The notes under the pieces: model-generated | The model's input: only the letters and a program-made list of their open reading frames with translations | Told to the model about the DNA's origin: nothing | Database searches by the model: none | In this document: piece by piece, positions 35,801-50,800 of the stretch | How the letters are laid out: each line of letters starts with the position of its first letter | How positions within the stretch are numbered: the first letter of the stretch is position 1 | Made by a program: the position numbers and the translations under genes | Assembly: GCA_026874595.1 (NCBI GenBank) | Contig: CM049307.1 | Location: 20,813,079-20,877,078, forward strand | Direction of reading: 5' to 3' | DNA from: Sipunculus nudus | Lineage: Eukaryota; Annelida; Sipuncula; Golfingiida; Sipunculidae | DNA length: 64,000 nt

Positions 35801-38800
35801 CCCTTCGAAAACTAGTATTTGATTTTCCAAAAGATTGTGGCCACTTATCCATCAGTTGACTAACAGGTATTCAGGATATGCAGGTATATAAAGAGTCTGA
35901 GACTTGCTTTGCTTAATTAAAAATAATCAGAGATAAAATAACTGATGAGAAAGGGAAATAAATGCCCTACTTCACAAAAAAGTAAGAGCATGCAATAAAA
36001 ATTTTAATTGTAGAAATATTTAAAATGAGCATGGATTTCATCACTAGTAAGGACTGTTTGCCATATCCGTCTATCATCGCTCACATGCACATGCTCATCA
36101 TGGTATGACCGACAAGTGTACATACATCCCTCACCTAGTTGATCATATGACATGTGGTCTTATTTAAGCCTTAAAAAGCCAACAAAAGTAACAAAAGTAG
36201 CGTAAGCTTTATATATAGGTCATATTATGGTTAATGTGAGGATTGTGTATATATTTTTAGCAGAAATTGTGTTTCATCGATACATTGATGCAGCATGGAA
36301 AGAGTATCAGTAACCATATTGATGTTGCACATCTATGTGTATCAATATATTGGTATATTGACACAGCCCTAATAACTATGATATTATCATATTGGTGAGG
36401 ATGATTTATATTATTATCATTATTACAGTGAACATGAAGACTCCTGTGATTATCAGCCCATGCAGTGTCCCAACAACCCTCTGTGTCCACCATTAATTAA
36501 AAAGGTTAGTCCCAGCAGGTATCATGTACTAAATGCAACCTAACTTGCTTACTGAATTTTACCTGGTATCATTTGCTGGTTCTGTAAAGTATTATAATTA
36601 TGATTTAAGATCTTAATGATACAATACAGGTGACTGTAGATGAAGTACAAATTACGTTTTAATTGTATCCGCCAAAACAGAGTTTTGCGGATACTATGTT
36701 TTCAATCAGACACTGCCGCTGCCGCCGCCGCATAGGTTTCTGGAGAACTCCTTCGTAACCACTGGGCGGAATTTTTTGAAATTCGGAATTATGATCGGGT
36801 CACATGTGAACTGCTGTGCCCTCATTTTTGGTTGACCTCTGACCTTTCCTGTCTGCCCAGCATCCATTTGTGCGTCTGTTTCCACACATAAACCTACATA
36901 TCTTAGGGACTGGTTGACCTATCAGGCTAAAACTTTTGCACAAATGTAGCCCTTGGAAAGCTTTAAACCATACACTAAAAATGGTGGCGCCACCATTTTT
37001 GCACAGCATCCATCTGTTCATCCACCTTGGGATAAAATCACTCGTATCTCTGCAGTGGTTTGACTTATCTGCCTGAAATTTCGCAGGTTTACACATCCTG
37101 GACAGCTTCCTTGATTTTATGACAGGTGGCACCACCTACATTCATGTTTATGCTGCAGACATCCAAGCTCATATCACAAGAACCTTTTGACCGATTGGGC
37201 CAAAATTTTGCACGTGTATAGATCTCTCATAGCTCTTAATCATACCCAAATCTGGTGGCTCCACCTGCAACCATTTTAGCACCACCAACAGCATCCTTCT
37301 TTTTGTTTGCTGTTGGATAAAATCACTCATATACAAGTAGTGTTTTGACTTATCTGCCTAAAATTTTGCATATGTATACAACTTTGACAGCTTTCTGGAT
37401 TTTGTGGTAGGTGGCGCAACCTACATACACAATTCGGCTGCAGACATCCATGCTTATATGCAACTCACCTTACTCTATTTCCCCTTAATAGAAAAATCAC
37501 TCATATCTCAGTAGTGATTTGACTTATCTGCCAAAATTTTGCATGTTTATACATCTTGGATAGCTTTCTTGATTTGTGTGGCAGGTGGCGCCACCTACAG
37601 TTATGTTTATGCTGCAGACATTCAGGCTTAAATCTCAGGACTGGTTTGCTGTATCCTCCTGAAATTTAGCCTGTGTATAAATCTCACATAGCTCATAATC
37701 ATACACAAAATTGGTGGTGCCACCTGCCACCATTTTTGCACAGCATCCTTCTGTTTGTCTGCTGTCGGATAAAATCACTCATATACAAGTAGTGGTTTGA
37801 CTTACCTGCCTAATATTTTGCATATGTATACAGCTTGGACAGCTTTCTGGATTTTGTGGTAGGTGGTGCAACCTACATACACATTTGAGCTGCAGACATG
37901 CTAATATGCAACACACCTTACTCTATTTCCCCTTGCCACTCAATCCATGCCTCACTCCACCTGTACCACTCTGATTTTGGCGGATACACGTAGTGGCTCG
38001 TCGACTACCCATATTCTAGTTTTTAATATCATAATGTAAAATATTATAATCATGTTTTATTTAATGAAGAAATAGAATTTTGCATTAGTTGTGATAAATG
38101 AATTTGTCATTAGGGGATATCCATTGCATATTTCAGGTAAATTAGAAATGAATAAAATTACATAAATTAGGGTCATTCTTTACCTAGATGTGGAGCAACT
38201 GAACAACTTTAATGACCAATTTAAAGTATAATGAGTGATTCCTTTTTCTGGACATTTTAGGACTTGGAAGAGCACCTAAAAAACTGTGAACATGTGAAAT
38301 GTAGACATCATAAATATGGGTAAGTATCATTATCCCACCAGCTTCTGTGGCTCAGGGGTGGACACAGGACTCAAGGCCAGGAGTTGTGAGTTCGAATCTC
38401 AGCCAAGGTGGGGAGATTTTTCACAGTCCCTACTCAGAGTGAGCACTCTGCAAGTTTAATGGGAAGGCCATGCCCAACAGCTGTATTTCACTCACAAACA
38501 AGTGCGTCTTTCTGGGGTTCTTCAGTGTTATGACCCAACAATAGGGACACTGATGCACCTGGGGCCCACAGGTGCAGCATTCACCATGCCTGGTAAATGC
38601 CAAGATATGAAATTGGAGGAAGCATGTGATATTATTCTGTCACATAGTACAACACTGAAGTTGAATCCTGCAGATATACATATACATAGTTAAGTAAGAA
38701 TTTTAAAAAATTGGAGGTGGTTACCTCAAAAAAAAAAATTTAAATAGTATCAGATCTTTATCCCTGCCTATAAACTAACTTCTTTGCGCTGATATTTCTT

Positions 38801-41800
38801 TAGATGATGTATTAGATGCCTTAGATCAGGGCTTTCAGGAATGGAAGGGTAAGCGTTTGTGACTTTCTAAATTTTTACGGACACTTGGTTCTTAGTGTCC
38901 AAGAGTCCCATTTGACATGCAAATTTCTGGCTGTTGTACTGAGAGGATCAAAGCTGAGTCTTGTAAGTGGTAGCTGTCATTTGTGATTGATGACTGTTTT
39001 TATGAAGATACAATAAGATGGAGTCAGCAGTGGGATTGCAGGTTGCGTGCTATGTGGCTTGTGGTCTTGATAAGAAACCTCGCACCGAGGTGTTAAAGCT
39101 CTTTCATCTGGCTTCTGGCACAGAATTGCTTTGCAAGGAAGCTGCCATATCAGTCCTGTACTAGATCAATATTCTTTCAGCTGTAATGAATTTGTAAGGT
39201 ATAAATTTTAGTTAGCACTGTGATGTGTGGGTAACTTGGTATTAAACTAGATTTCACAAAGGATTTGCTCATATGAAAAAAAAATCTGCAAAAATTATGT
39301 TATTGTATAGGAAAGCCCACTCATCTCTCAGCTGGGTAAGACCACTTTTTTTGGCTTGCTTTGTTCACTGACAAGTAACATGTGAAGAAATTACATCAAT
39401 GGCAAGCAGATAAACTTAACTTTTCAGGAAAAATAAAAATAACAGTGTAACTGTGCAGTACAGTCAGATACAATGTAAAAATCACAGTACTATCAAATAT
39501 TACATATACACCCCGCAATGCTTTGCACTGGACAAGCTGAGACTGAAAGCAGCGAGACTCCAAAATCATTCAGTGTGGCAATCGGTATATAAGGATTCAA
39601 TAGCCTGTGATTGGCGTACATGTCTTTTAAGTAGATAATGTGCATGCATAAAATTTCATGAAAATTCATGGGACTCCCCAGTTTTCCTTGCTGTTTAAAA
39701 ACCTGTCAATTTGAAATGACATTGATAAATTAGGTCACACACCTCAAGTGGTTTAACTTATCTCAAAATAATTAATTTAAGGGCTGTTGCTCATACACCA
39801 GAACCATGTCATGATTTTTTTATATGTTTTCTTCCAGGTGTGAGTTCAGTGGGACAACAGATGAACTTATCAGCCACCTAGAGACCAGCTGTAGGTTTGA
39901 AGGTATACAAGACTTCCTGCAAAAGACGGAGGACCGTATCATGGAGCTGGAGTGTCAGAGCGCTCAGAAAGACCAGGACATCAAGCTACTCAGAACTATC
40001 CTGGTCAAACTACAGGAGAGAGTGGAGCAGCTTGAGTCAAAGTGTGGTAGGTAGTGTTCTATAGTGAGCAGTTAATTCTCTGATGAGCAGTCTAGCTATT
40101 TGTTATATGATGTAGATCCTTAATTGTATGCTAGTCTGGGAATAGAGTAAATTCTTACAATGTGTTAAAGAGAAGGTGATGCCATATCTTTTTGAGTGCA
40201 CAGATTCCCTTAAGAATTTAACAGTGTAAAAGCTTTTACACTTTTAAAAGCTACAGCTTTAAGAAGTAGCTTTAAACAAGGGTATTTATGTATGTATGTA
40301 TATATGTTTGTGTGATTATTTATGAAAGCTTTTCAAAAAGTCAAGCAGAAAGTGCTGGTAATGGCCATATCAGCATCCAGTATACAGGGCTTTACATTAA
40401 CAGTTGCCCACTTGCCCAGAGCAAGTAAAAGATTTACAAGATAGTGATAGGGTAAACATTAGTTGCCTGATACTTGAGTGACTCTGCAAGTCAATTCAGT
40501 CTAAAGCTCTACCTTATTTCAGTATAATTCCCAAAATGTTTGTCCCATTCAAACATATTGATAACACATCTTTATCCTATATTACCTGTTAACTGTCTTA
40601 TGTACAATTTAATTGTATACAATAAAAGTGAAACACACTTGCAATCTGTCCCCAGTTACTGGGCAAGTTCAGGTTTATGTAGGGCAGGTGAAAGCTAGGC
40701 AATAATTGCCTGAAGGGGCAAGCACTTCAAAAACGTTAATGCGGGGCCCAAGTATACATTACTGTTGATGGCTACAACAGATAAACTCTGACTAGGCACT
40801 AGAAATGACCTCAACATCAAGTTAAGGTCATAATCTGAACAAGTAAAAATAAAAAGCAAGGCATAATCTTTGAATTTAGGCAGGTGTTTATAAATTATAT
40901 ATTATAGGCCAAAATAAAAAAAGGTATGGTTCTCAGGCACTTTTTTTCAGGAATCAATGCGGGCGGGCGCTTTTTTTATTTTAAATTTTTTGGTATGTTT
41001 CGATAAAAAATGTCAAATGATAAGGGAAAAGCATGAAAATAACAGTTTCATTTTGCTTAATAAGTGAAAGCACTACAAAACTAAGGAAATTGTATGGTTT
41101 TATCTTCTTGAAAGAATTATGGGAGCGGCAGCAGCTCAAAATTGGAAAGTTTTTGTTGAAAATCAAAATAAAAAGTTTTGATGCGGGGGTTTAAAATTGA
41201 TGCGGGCGGTGCCTTAGAACCATACCTTTAATTTTTTTTTGCCATAACTGTCATATTTTTCATGTTTTGTTGTTTGCAGAAGTTTATGATGTAAAAGTGA
41301 GAGACCTGAATGAGAACTGTGATATGATAATTGTAAGTATTTAAAAATGCTTTAAATATCCTAAAGAACATTATAGATAATCCGTACCTATCTTGACAGT
41401 ATTTCCATTGAGTGTTTTTATGCACCCGCCACAAAGTGGCCGGGGCATATAGTTTTACCCATGTCCGTCCTTCCGTCATTCCATCATTCCGAAATCAAAT
41501 AGTTGTACGGACTTTTTTTCGCAATGCCTGCAGATATTGGCCTGATTTTTGGTGTGTGGACAGATAATGACCAGTTACAGATCAAGTTCGCGTTTCGTCC
41601 CTGTTGATCTACTTTTGACTGTTTTACGGCTCCTAAACTTAGAAAATTTCATGAAAAATAAAAATTTTCATGACAACTACACATGTATGGATTTTTTTTG
41701 GCAATGCCTGCAGATTTTTGCCTGAATTTTGGTGTGTGGGCAGATAATGACCAGTTACAGATCGAGATCGTGTATTGTCCCGGTTGACCTACTTTTGACC

Positions 41801-44800
41801 GTTTTACGGCTCCTAAACTTTAAAAATTTCATGGAAAATAGAAATTTTCATGACAAATACACATGTACAGACTTTTTTTCGCAATGCCTGCAGATTTTGG
41901 CCTGATTTTTGGTGTGCGGGCAGATAATGACCAGTTATAGATCGAGATCGCGTTTCGTCCCGGTTGACCTACTTTTGACCGTTTTACAGCTCCTAAACTT
42001 AGAAAATTTTATGAAAAATAGAAATTTTCATGACAAATACACATGTACGGACATTTTTGTGCAATGCCTGCAGATATTAGCCTGATTTTTGGTGTGTAGG
42101 TAGATAATGACCAGATATAGATCGAGTTTGTTTTTTGTCTCGGTTGACCTACTTTTGACCATTTAACGACTCCTTAATTAAGAAAATTTCATGAAAAATA
42201 GAAATTTTCATGACAAATACACATGTATGGACTTTTTTTTCGCAATGCTGGCAGATATTGGCCGGATTTTTGGTGTATGGACAGATAATGACCAGTTACT
42301 GATCAAGTTCACGTTTCGTCACGGTTGACCTACTTTTGATTGTTTTATGGCTCCTAAACATTGAAAATTGCATGAAAAATATAAATTTTCATGACAAATG
42401 TACATGTACAGCTGTTTTTAGCCCTCAGCTCATAGGCTGATGGGCTATTGTCGTCACCCAAGCTGTCGGTCTGTCCCTCCCTCTTGCTGTCCGTGTGTCC
42501 TTCCGTCCGTCCGTCCGTCCGTCTGTCTGTCTGTCTGACGTCTGTCCGTCCGCGTCTGTTATCTTTTACCTTGTGAGCAGGATTTCTCTAAAAGGATTCA
42601 CGGTTTGAATTTTATTTCATCAGTGAAGATGTATATTGATAAAATCTCAGTCAAGTTTGAAGATGGGTGACCTTGACCCATTTTTCTACATTTTAGAGCT
42701 GATTATAGAAAAAATACTCAGAAGCTTATATCTCAGGAACCATTGTGTGGATTTTCACACAACTTACTATGATCATTGGGACTGATGGTCTGTACATGCT
42801 GCACAATTTTGGTGGCGCCACCTGCAATTTCTGATTTTTTAATCAATTTTTATCGGATTTTTCAATTTTGGCCTTGTGAGCGTGATATCTCTAAAAGGAT
42901 TCACCGTTGGAATTTTATTTCATCATTGAAGATGTATATCAACAAAATCTAGGTCAAGTGCAAAGATGGGTGACCTTGACCTATTTTTCTTTGTTTAAGA
43001 GCTGATTATACAAAAACACTCAGAAGCTTATATCTCAGGAACCATTGTGTGGATTTTCACAAAACTTTCTATGATCATTTGGAATGATGGTCTGTGCGTG
43101 CTGCACAATTTTGGTGACACTACCTACAATTTCTGATTTTTAATCAATTTTTATCCGATTTTTCAATTGTGGCCTTTTGTGCAGGATATCTTTAAAGGTA
43201 TTCAACACAGGAACTTAATTTCTTCAGTGCTAATGCATAATATTTACAAAATTTTGGTCAAGTTCAAAGATGGGTGATCTTGACCTACTTTTCAAGGTCA
43301 CAGGGCTTAGTATAGAAAAAAACTTAGGAGCTTATTTCTCAGGAAGCATTTGGTGGATTGTTATGAAACATGGTACATACCTCTCCAATTTAAATTTATA
43401 ACTGATTATCAGCTTTTGCTTATATTCTAGTTTTGCAATGCAATGCTTACAGATACTAGCTTAATGTTTGGTCTGTTGGCGCATAATGATCACTTACAGA
43501 TCAAGTTCGTGTTTCGTCCCAGTTGACTTATTTTTGACCATATGACAGATCCTGAACATAGAAAATTTCATGAAAGACAGAAATTTTTATGAAAATGCAC
43601 CTATGGACTTTTTTTCACAATGCCTGCAGATACTGGCCTGATTTTTGGTGTGTTGCTTGATAATGACCCGTTACAGATTGAGTTTGCATTTTGCCCTTGT
43701 TGACCTACTTTTGACCATATGACACCTCCTGAACTTAAAAAATTTTTACAAAATTTAACAAATGTTTCTAATTTGCCCCAGGCGGGGGCATTCGTGTCAT
43801 TCCGACACATCTAGTTCTACTCTTCTTTACTCTATGAGAGGTATCAGTCATCCTCAGGACTAATAATATGTTTCACAGGATGTGTAATAATGAATATGTC
43901 ATCAAGACAAGGATACACTGTTACTGAGTGAAGTCATGTTTCCTGTTGAATTAATTTTCTTTGTTATCCAGCATCAACTACAGAGTTTTTAAAACCTTAA
44001 ATCTTATAAAAGATAAAATAAGTCTAGAACAACATATTGTTTATATATATGATGGTTTTCTGTTCTGTGTTAATTAATATCCTGTATCTTTATACATTAT
44101 ATATATGATGGTTGTATTCTGTTTTGTATTAATTAATATCCTGTATCTTTATACATTATATATATGATGGTTGTATTCTGTTAATTAATATCCTGTATTT
44201 TTATACATTATATATATGATGGTTGTATTCTGTTCTGTGTTAATTAATATCCTGTATCTTTATACATTATATATATGATGGTTATATTCTATTCTGTGTT
44301 AATTAATATCCTGTATCTTTATACATTTTGACATTTGTTACAGACAGATCTACAGGGCATTCAGGACAGACTGGCTGATGACTTCCAGGTTTCTGGTAAG
44401 GAGGAAACTACATTTATAAACAAGAGCACATTTGAAAATATAGATTGTGAATGATATGAATAAGAATTTTATTATGTCAGTTTTTGTCACCTTCATAATA
44501 GTAGATAAAACTGTTTCAGTCATGGGGTTTCTAAAGGACTTCATTGAGCTTTATGAAATGTAGAAGAGACACAGTCCTTTGAAATTATATCTAAATGATG
44601 TATTATACAACATGAACACATTAGTAGACTTACTCTATGTATACATGGAATATGAAGTCAGCTTCACATCATTTATACAAAACAGGACAAAAATGCTAGC
44701 AGGAATAGGTTTGTCCCACTGTTAAACCTACATTCCTACTGGGCATCTCAGTATCTTGGTTTTGTACATTTAAGGTACAGGCAATCTGAAAACATTTCCC

Positions 44801-47800
44801 AGTTTTTGGTTTTGGCCTGTTTTAAAAACATTACATTATTCACATGAGTGATAGAGAGACATGTTCAGATTGTATTAACTGTATGTTATTCCACACTATA
44901 AGTATAACTCTAAAGTGGACAAAAGTGCCTATTATATTCAAACATGTTGAGCTAATTACCTAAGCAGGTCATTATTAAAGTAGCTCTTTCCTGACCAGTC
45001 TATCAGTCAGGAAGGGTCAGGCAAGAGAACTGATAACCTGCTCTGATATAGAATTTTAATTTAATGTTTTCCCTATATTCTGTCTTATTGACCTAATCAA
45101 TATATATTAAATTTGTTTTTGTAGCTTATGATCCTCAACAGATGTTCAAGTGCATTGGGACCTTTGTGGGACACCAGGTATACCATTTTGTCATTTTACC
45201 ATATGCAACTTTACAGAAATATCTGTGTTTGCACAGGGCTTCATCATTTATTTGTATGAAGTCTTGTAAAACAAAGATGTGTATCAGTTTTCTGTACAAT
45301 CCTTGTCAAGTAACAAAGAACACATTAAGGATGTTTATCTGCAATCATATTATCATGAGCTACTTCATCCAACGTTTGTGCCAAAGTCTTCAAGTTGCCT
45401 CCATCTCTGCCCCTGCTTCAAATAGTGGACCAACCAAACCATCTTCCATCAGGATCTCATCCCTGGTTCCCTATGTTTCTCTGCCACCTGTTATCTGTAT
45501 AATATGACAACATGTTCCACTTCCATGTTTTATGACAACCACACCCATCACCAAAACTGGTAAATGTACAGCAGTTATGGCCTTGCCACCCAGTGTAAAA
45601 TCTACTCCAGTGGTACTCTTTCCATTGAGACCATGTTTCCAATATTTCATAAATCCTTGATCTAATGCTGAGAAATCTTTATAACACTGTAATCCATGAG
45701 CAGTATAACATGTACATGGTGTTTAGGATTTTAGGTAATTTATTATCAGGTTATTCAACACTTGCTTTATTGCCCTTGCCCCGACATTACTGTGTGGTGC
45801 TGTGTTGTAGGGTCCAGTGTTTTAATGCGTAAACATAATTGTGAGCTGTTTCTGTATTAATGAGAATTTTCTCTATTAAAGTTTATACGCCAGAGTAAGC
45901 CAACCGAAAATTTTCCCTTATTGGGCCTATTATCGTCCATCCCGCCTCGTTCCCGTGTATCTAGGTCACACTTCCGTTACCCATAATCACATTTTCCTCT
46001 TGCGTTCGCCATGATGGACGTGTGATCCTGCTCTGCGAGATTCGTCCACTGTTGGGTTTGTACTAATGAGTTTGCCAACTAAACTGTAAGTTGTCTTCTT
46101 TTTCCCTTGCCCGCCATGGAGAACCCCACTTATTGTGGCTCTTGTGGTTCTTAATCCCGGTTGGGACTCCCACCCCCCTTGTTTTCGTTGCCGCTCCAAC
46201 ATTGACTCCTGCCGTGTTCTGGCTGATCCTTGTTTTCACTGCCAGACTTAGACGTCTGACCAGTGGGTACTTTCCCGGATTGGGCTCATTCCCCGGTACT
46301 TGGGGGTTCACCCTCCTGTATTCCATTGTCTGACCCCGTGGTTGTCTCCGAGGGGGTGGGGGGGGGGGCCTACCCTGGTTGACCGCACCACGGCCGTGCT
46401 GCGTTCACCGTCCGTTCCCGCCGGTCCTGTCACCTCTCCAGTGGTTTCGACAGTTATATCGTTGCATTCTCATTCACGGAACCGGAATTCTTTCCCCGTT
46501 CCCACGGCCTCCCGTTCTGCCAGCACATCTGCCTATTCCATATTACATTATTGTCCTGGGTTTGTTAATCACTTATGTCGGATCTCGACGATTCATCTAG
46601 ACCCGATTCTGTCCGCCCGGCGCCCTCGCCGGTGCCCCGGTGCTTTCTCCCTGGCCGTTCTCGTCGCCGGCTCCTCGCCGGATTCCTTCCTTATCCCAGG
46701 GGCCGGCTGGAGCCGTCCCGCTGGATCGCCCGGACCTTCCTGGTGTGCAGGTACGTGCGTCGGTCCCTACTGCCTCCATTCGGGGCTGCCGGCCTCGCCT
46801 CCGGTTCCTCCGTCTGCCGTCGTTCCTTAACGGCCGGCCGGCTCTTTTTTTTCAGTTACCATCTGCTGTGCGGCCTGCGGCTCCGGTTCCTGTGCCTTCC
46901 TGGATGGTTCCTGCTGCTGCTCGTTCCCCGGCTCCCGGTTTCCAGCCTCCCGTTGCTCCGGCTCAGCGGGTCTCTCTGGCTCCCCCTACACGGGGTTCTC
47001 CAGGGTCCCTGACTGCTCAGTCAGCCGATCCCGCCCTGGCATCAGACCAGTGGTCGGCGATCGCGCTGCGCCGCCAGGCTTGGCGTCCGCGCAAATCTGC
47101 TCAGTCAGCCAATCCCGCCCTGGCCCCAGACCAGTGGTCAGCAATCGCGCTGCGCCGCCAGGCTTGGCGTGTGCGCAAATCTGCGCTTATGGACCTGGAG
47201 GCTACCTCCACACAGGAGGCTAACCCTAGTGGTCCGAAGTTCCGTAGGTACAACCTGCGCCTCGTGTCCGGCCTGGCACAGCCGTTTGTGGACGGTCAGT
47301 CTTTAATTCCATCCTCTGTCCAGTTTTCCGATCGTCACCTGTCGGATCTGGAGGGGCTTGGCCGGCAAGCGGCCGATATGGTTTACGACTTGCAGGCTGT
47401 CCCTTGCTTGCTTGCCGTTTCCGGACACGCTTACTCTCCCCGATATATGGCAGGCTTCTGCCCATTCTGGCGCTGTGTTCCATTCAGGTCGTTGGCGCCC
47501 GGTTGTTAATTGCATCTTGTTACGCCGCCCGGCTTGCATTCAGTCATTTATGCACTTACGGCCGCGGCTTCTCTGACGGAGTTAACCGAGCTTTATTCTC
47601 CGCCTTTCCCGGTTCCCTGCTGTTTGGCGGCCAGTTACGGCCTCGTCAGACCCGCCTCCGCTCGACCTCCCTTGCGCCTCAGCCTTCCTTCCGTGTTTCC
47701 CGCCTTCGGCCTCCGGTTGCAGCTTCCGCTCAGCCGCGTCGCGCATCTGCTACCTCGTCACGTCCTTCAGGACGTTCCAGCCGTTCTCCACCTTTCGTGG

Positions 47801-50800
47801 TCGCTCCTCCCAACGAGGTTGACTCTCCAGCTCCGGTCGGCGCTCTGCTCAGCGACCGTTTTCCCGGGTGGGCGGGTTTCACCTCCCAGCGGTTAATTTT
47901 CAGCGCCCTACAGTTCGGGTTCCGTCTTGTGTTTAGCACTCTCCGCCTCCGTCCGATCTGGCCAAACGCCTCGCTTGGCAGAGGCCCTTCAATCTATGTT
48001 AGACAATCGGGCAATAACGAGGTTTCCCCATCCACCGTGGGGTTTTCCCTCCACTTTTTCTTGTTCCCGAACCGCACGCCCGTTGGCGCCCGATCATGGA
48101 CCTGAAGCGCCTCAATTCGTTCATCCGTCCGCCCCCGTTTCGGATGTTCATTATCCATGCTGTACTCCGCATTGTTCGGCGGATGGATTCGGCGTTCAAA
48201 TATAGACCTTACAGATGCCTAATTTCACTTTCCGTTCCGGGTCCATCCGTTCGGGATCCACGTGGCCCCCTGGAATTTACCATCCTTGTTCACGCGGTCT
48301 CGAGTTCTCTCCGTTCACCGGGCATTTCTGTGCTCCCTTATCTGGACGGTGGCTTGTCCATGCGGCCGCATCGCATCGCATCTCTCCCGGGTTCTCAACT
48401 TACTTCGGAACCTCGGCTTCCCAGTCATTGCGGCGAAATCTCTTCTCACTCCCACCCAGTCCCTCCAATTTCTGGGTGTCACGCTCGCTTTGGCATCTGG
48501 CACAGCGTCGCTCCCGCGCGATTTTACTCTCACGCTCCGCCGCCTGATTCGTTCCTTTCTCACGATGCGCCGTGTAGACTCGCGCACTGCAGCTTCTCTC
48601 CACGGTGCTCTCAACCGGGCCGCGTCTTTCATCCCGTTCGGTCGCCTGTACCTGCGTCCGATTCAGTCTATCTTGCGCCGTCACGGCCTTCTCCGGTTAC
48701 CTCGGTTCGTCCTACGATCCTCCCGTTTCGGCGCACCTGGCGGTCCCTTCGTCCCTGGATGGACCTTTCCTGTCTCCTGCGCGGCATTCCTTTTTCCAGG
48801 GATGTCGATTGCACTGTCTACACCGATGTGTCTCTCCTCGGTTGGGGGGACCATCTCGCCGATCTTCGCGCTTACGGGATATGGTCCCCGTCGGAACGTC
48901 TGCTCCATATCAATTTCCTCGACCTGCGTGCCGTCCGTCGTGCGATCTCCCACTGGTCTCCCCGCTTGTTCGGACGTCCCATTCTCGTCCGGCCCAACAT
49001 TCCCACGGTTGTGGCATATATCAACAAGCAGGGCAGTACTCGGTCTCCCTCGCTCATGCAGGCGACTTCCCTTTTGTTCGATCTATGCCTCTCTCTCCGG
49101 GCATCAGTTCGTGCATCCCCTCTTCCGGGCGTGGCGCACATCCTAGCGGACGCCCCTTCTGCATCCGGCGTCTCTTCCTTCCCCGCCGCTCCTTCCGCTC
49201 CCGGTTATTCGGAGTGTTTTCGCTCGCCTGGGGCGGCCGGAATTCGATCTGTTCGATTTTCCGTCCCCCCCCCCCCCCCCGTTCTCGTGCCTTCCGAGAC
49301 GCGTCTCCGTCCCCTCGCGACCGTCTCCCCGACACGCCGCCGTCCGGGTGGTCTCACCGGTTTCTCTTGCGTTTCCGGCGCCTCCTCTCCTCCGCCGTGT
49401 CCTTCTCCGCTTGTCCCACGCGGACCAGACTACCCTGCTTCTCATCCTTTTGTTTCAACCTGCCGCTCCATGGTTTCCTCTGTGGCGCTCGCTTCTCTCT
49501 CGCCCCCCACTTATACTACCGCTCCGCATCGCGCTCCCGTCGTTCCCTCGAACGCGTCGCCCGTTTCGGCCGTGCCCTCTATGCGCATGCGTGCTTTCAT
49601 CGGACACCTCAAGGATCAGGGCATTTCAAGTCCGGCTGCTCTCCTTGCCTCGGCTCCCTGTTGCCATTCTTCGGACCGCATCTATGACTCCCGGTGGCGT
49701 CTCTTCACGGAGTGGGCGTCTTCCTGCGGAATCTCCCCTTTAGATCCGTCGCTTGCGGCTGTTTTGGATTTTTTCGTGTTCTTACTGCAGGATAAACATT
49801 TATCCTATCCCTCTCTGCGTGGCTATCGCGCTGCCCTGCTGTCGGTGCTCCGTCCGCTGGGTTACGATCGTGTCCTTCATCACCCATTGGTGTCGGACTT
49901 TCTCAAGGGGGTTCAGGCTGTGCGTCTCGTCATCAGTATGTTGCGCCTTCCTGGCGCCTGGACGTCGTCTTACGTCACCTCTGGGAACCCCCTTATGCGC
50001 CGTTGCGTTTGGCCCATCTTCTACCTTTGTCTTGGACAACAGTTTTCCTCCTAGCTCTTGCCTCGGCAGGTCGCCGTTCTGAGCTTCATGCCCTCGTGGC
50101 TGATTCGAAATTCCCGCAAATTGCGGCCGCCGCTTTGTCGGCCACCCTACATTTTCCTCCGGACTTTTATAGGAAATATCACAATTTCGATGACCCTCCA
50201 TCTGCTTGGCACATTCCGGCACTCCCTACCGGTCCGTACTGTTCTGGGGATACCCCTTGCCCGGTTCGTGCGTTGCGTTATTATCTACACGCTCCTCCTT
50301 CTTAAAGGGGGGGGGGGGGGGCGCAAGAAGTTGTTTATTTCTACAAAAGTCACATCTTCCAATTAGGTGATTAGCCCTTTCACCATTAGTGCGTGACTCA
50401 ACGCTACTATCGTCGCCGCATATGAATCAGCTTCTCCTTCCACACTAGACCAACTTCACTTCAAGGCCCATGACATTCGAGCTATTTCGACTTCCTTGGC
50501 CCATTTCTCCGGGATCTCACCTAATCAGTTGGTCAAGATGGGATACTGGATATCCCCATCTCTGTTCACACGCTTCTATCTGAAAGATGTTTCGCTCCAG
50601 GCTTCGGGCCTCTACTCCATGGGCCCTTTGATCGCGTCGGGTGGGGTACTACAATTTTCCAGGCCTTCTTCTTCCTCTCCGTCGGTCCCGCCACCGACGT
50701 CGACTGCTGCTCCATCACCGCACTGTGATTCCTCGTTCCAGCGTTCAGGTAGGTGCCCCCTCCCCAAGGCATGTCTGTTTTTTTCTCATTAATACAGAAA

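Noticed and set aside
38338-38410. tRNA gene
   Set aside because: Boxes A and B are present but the acceptor stem does not pair, and a non-tRNA body shared with 27283-27500 follows, so it is a SINE.
48096-50054. A 652-codon plus-strand open frame in DIRS copy 2, which could be taken as one protein
   Set aside because: It passes through RT, RNase H, methyltransferase-like and recombinase regions but in the wrong frame for long parts. GC-rich sequence has few stops, so the length is misleading; the motifs jump between frames.
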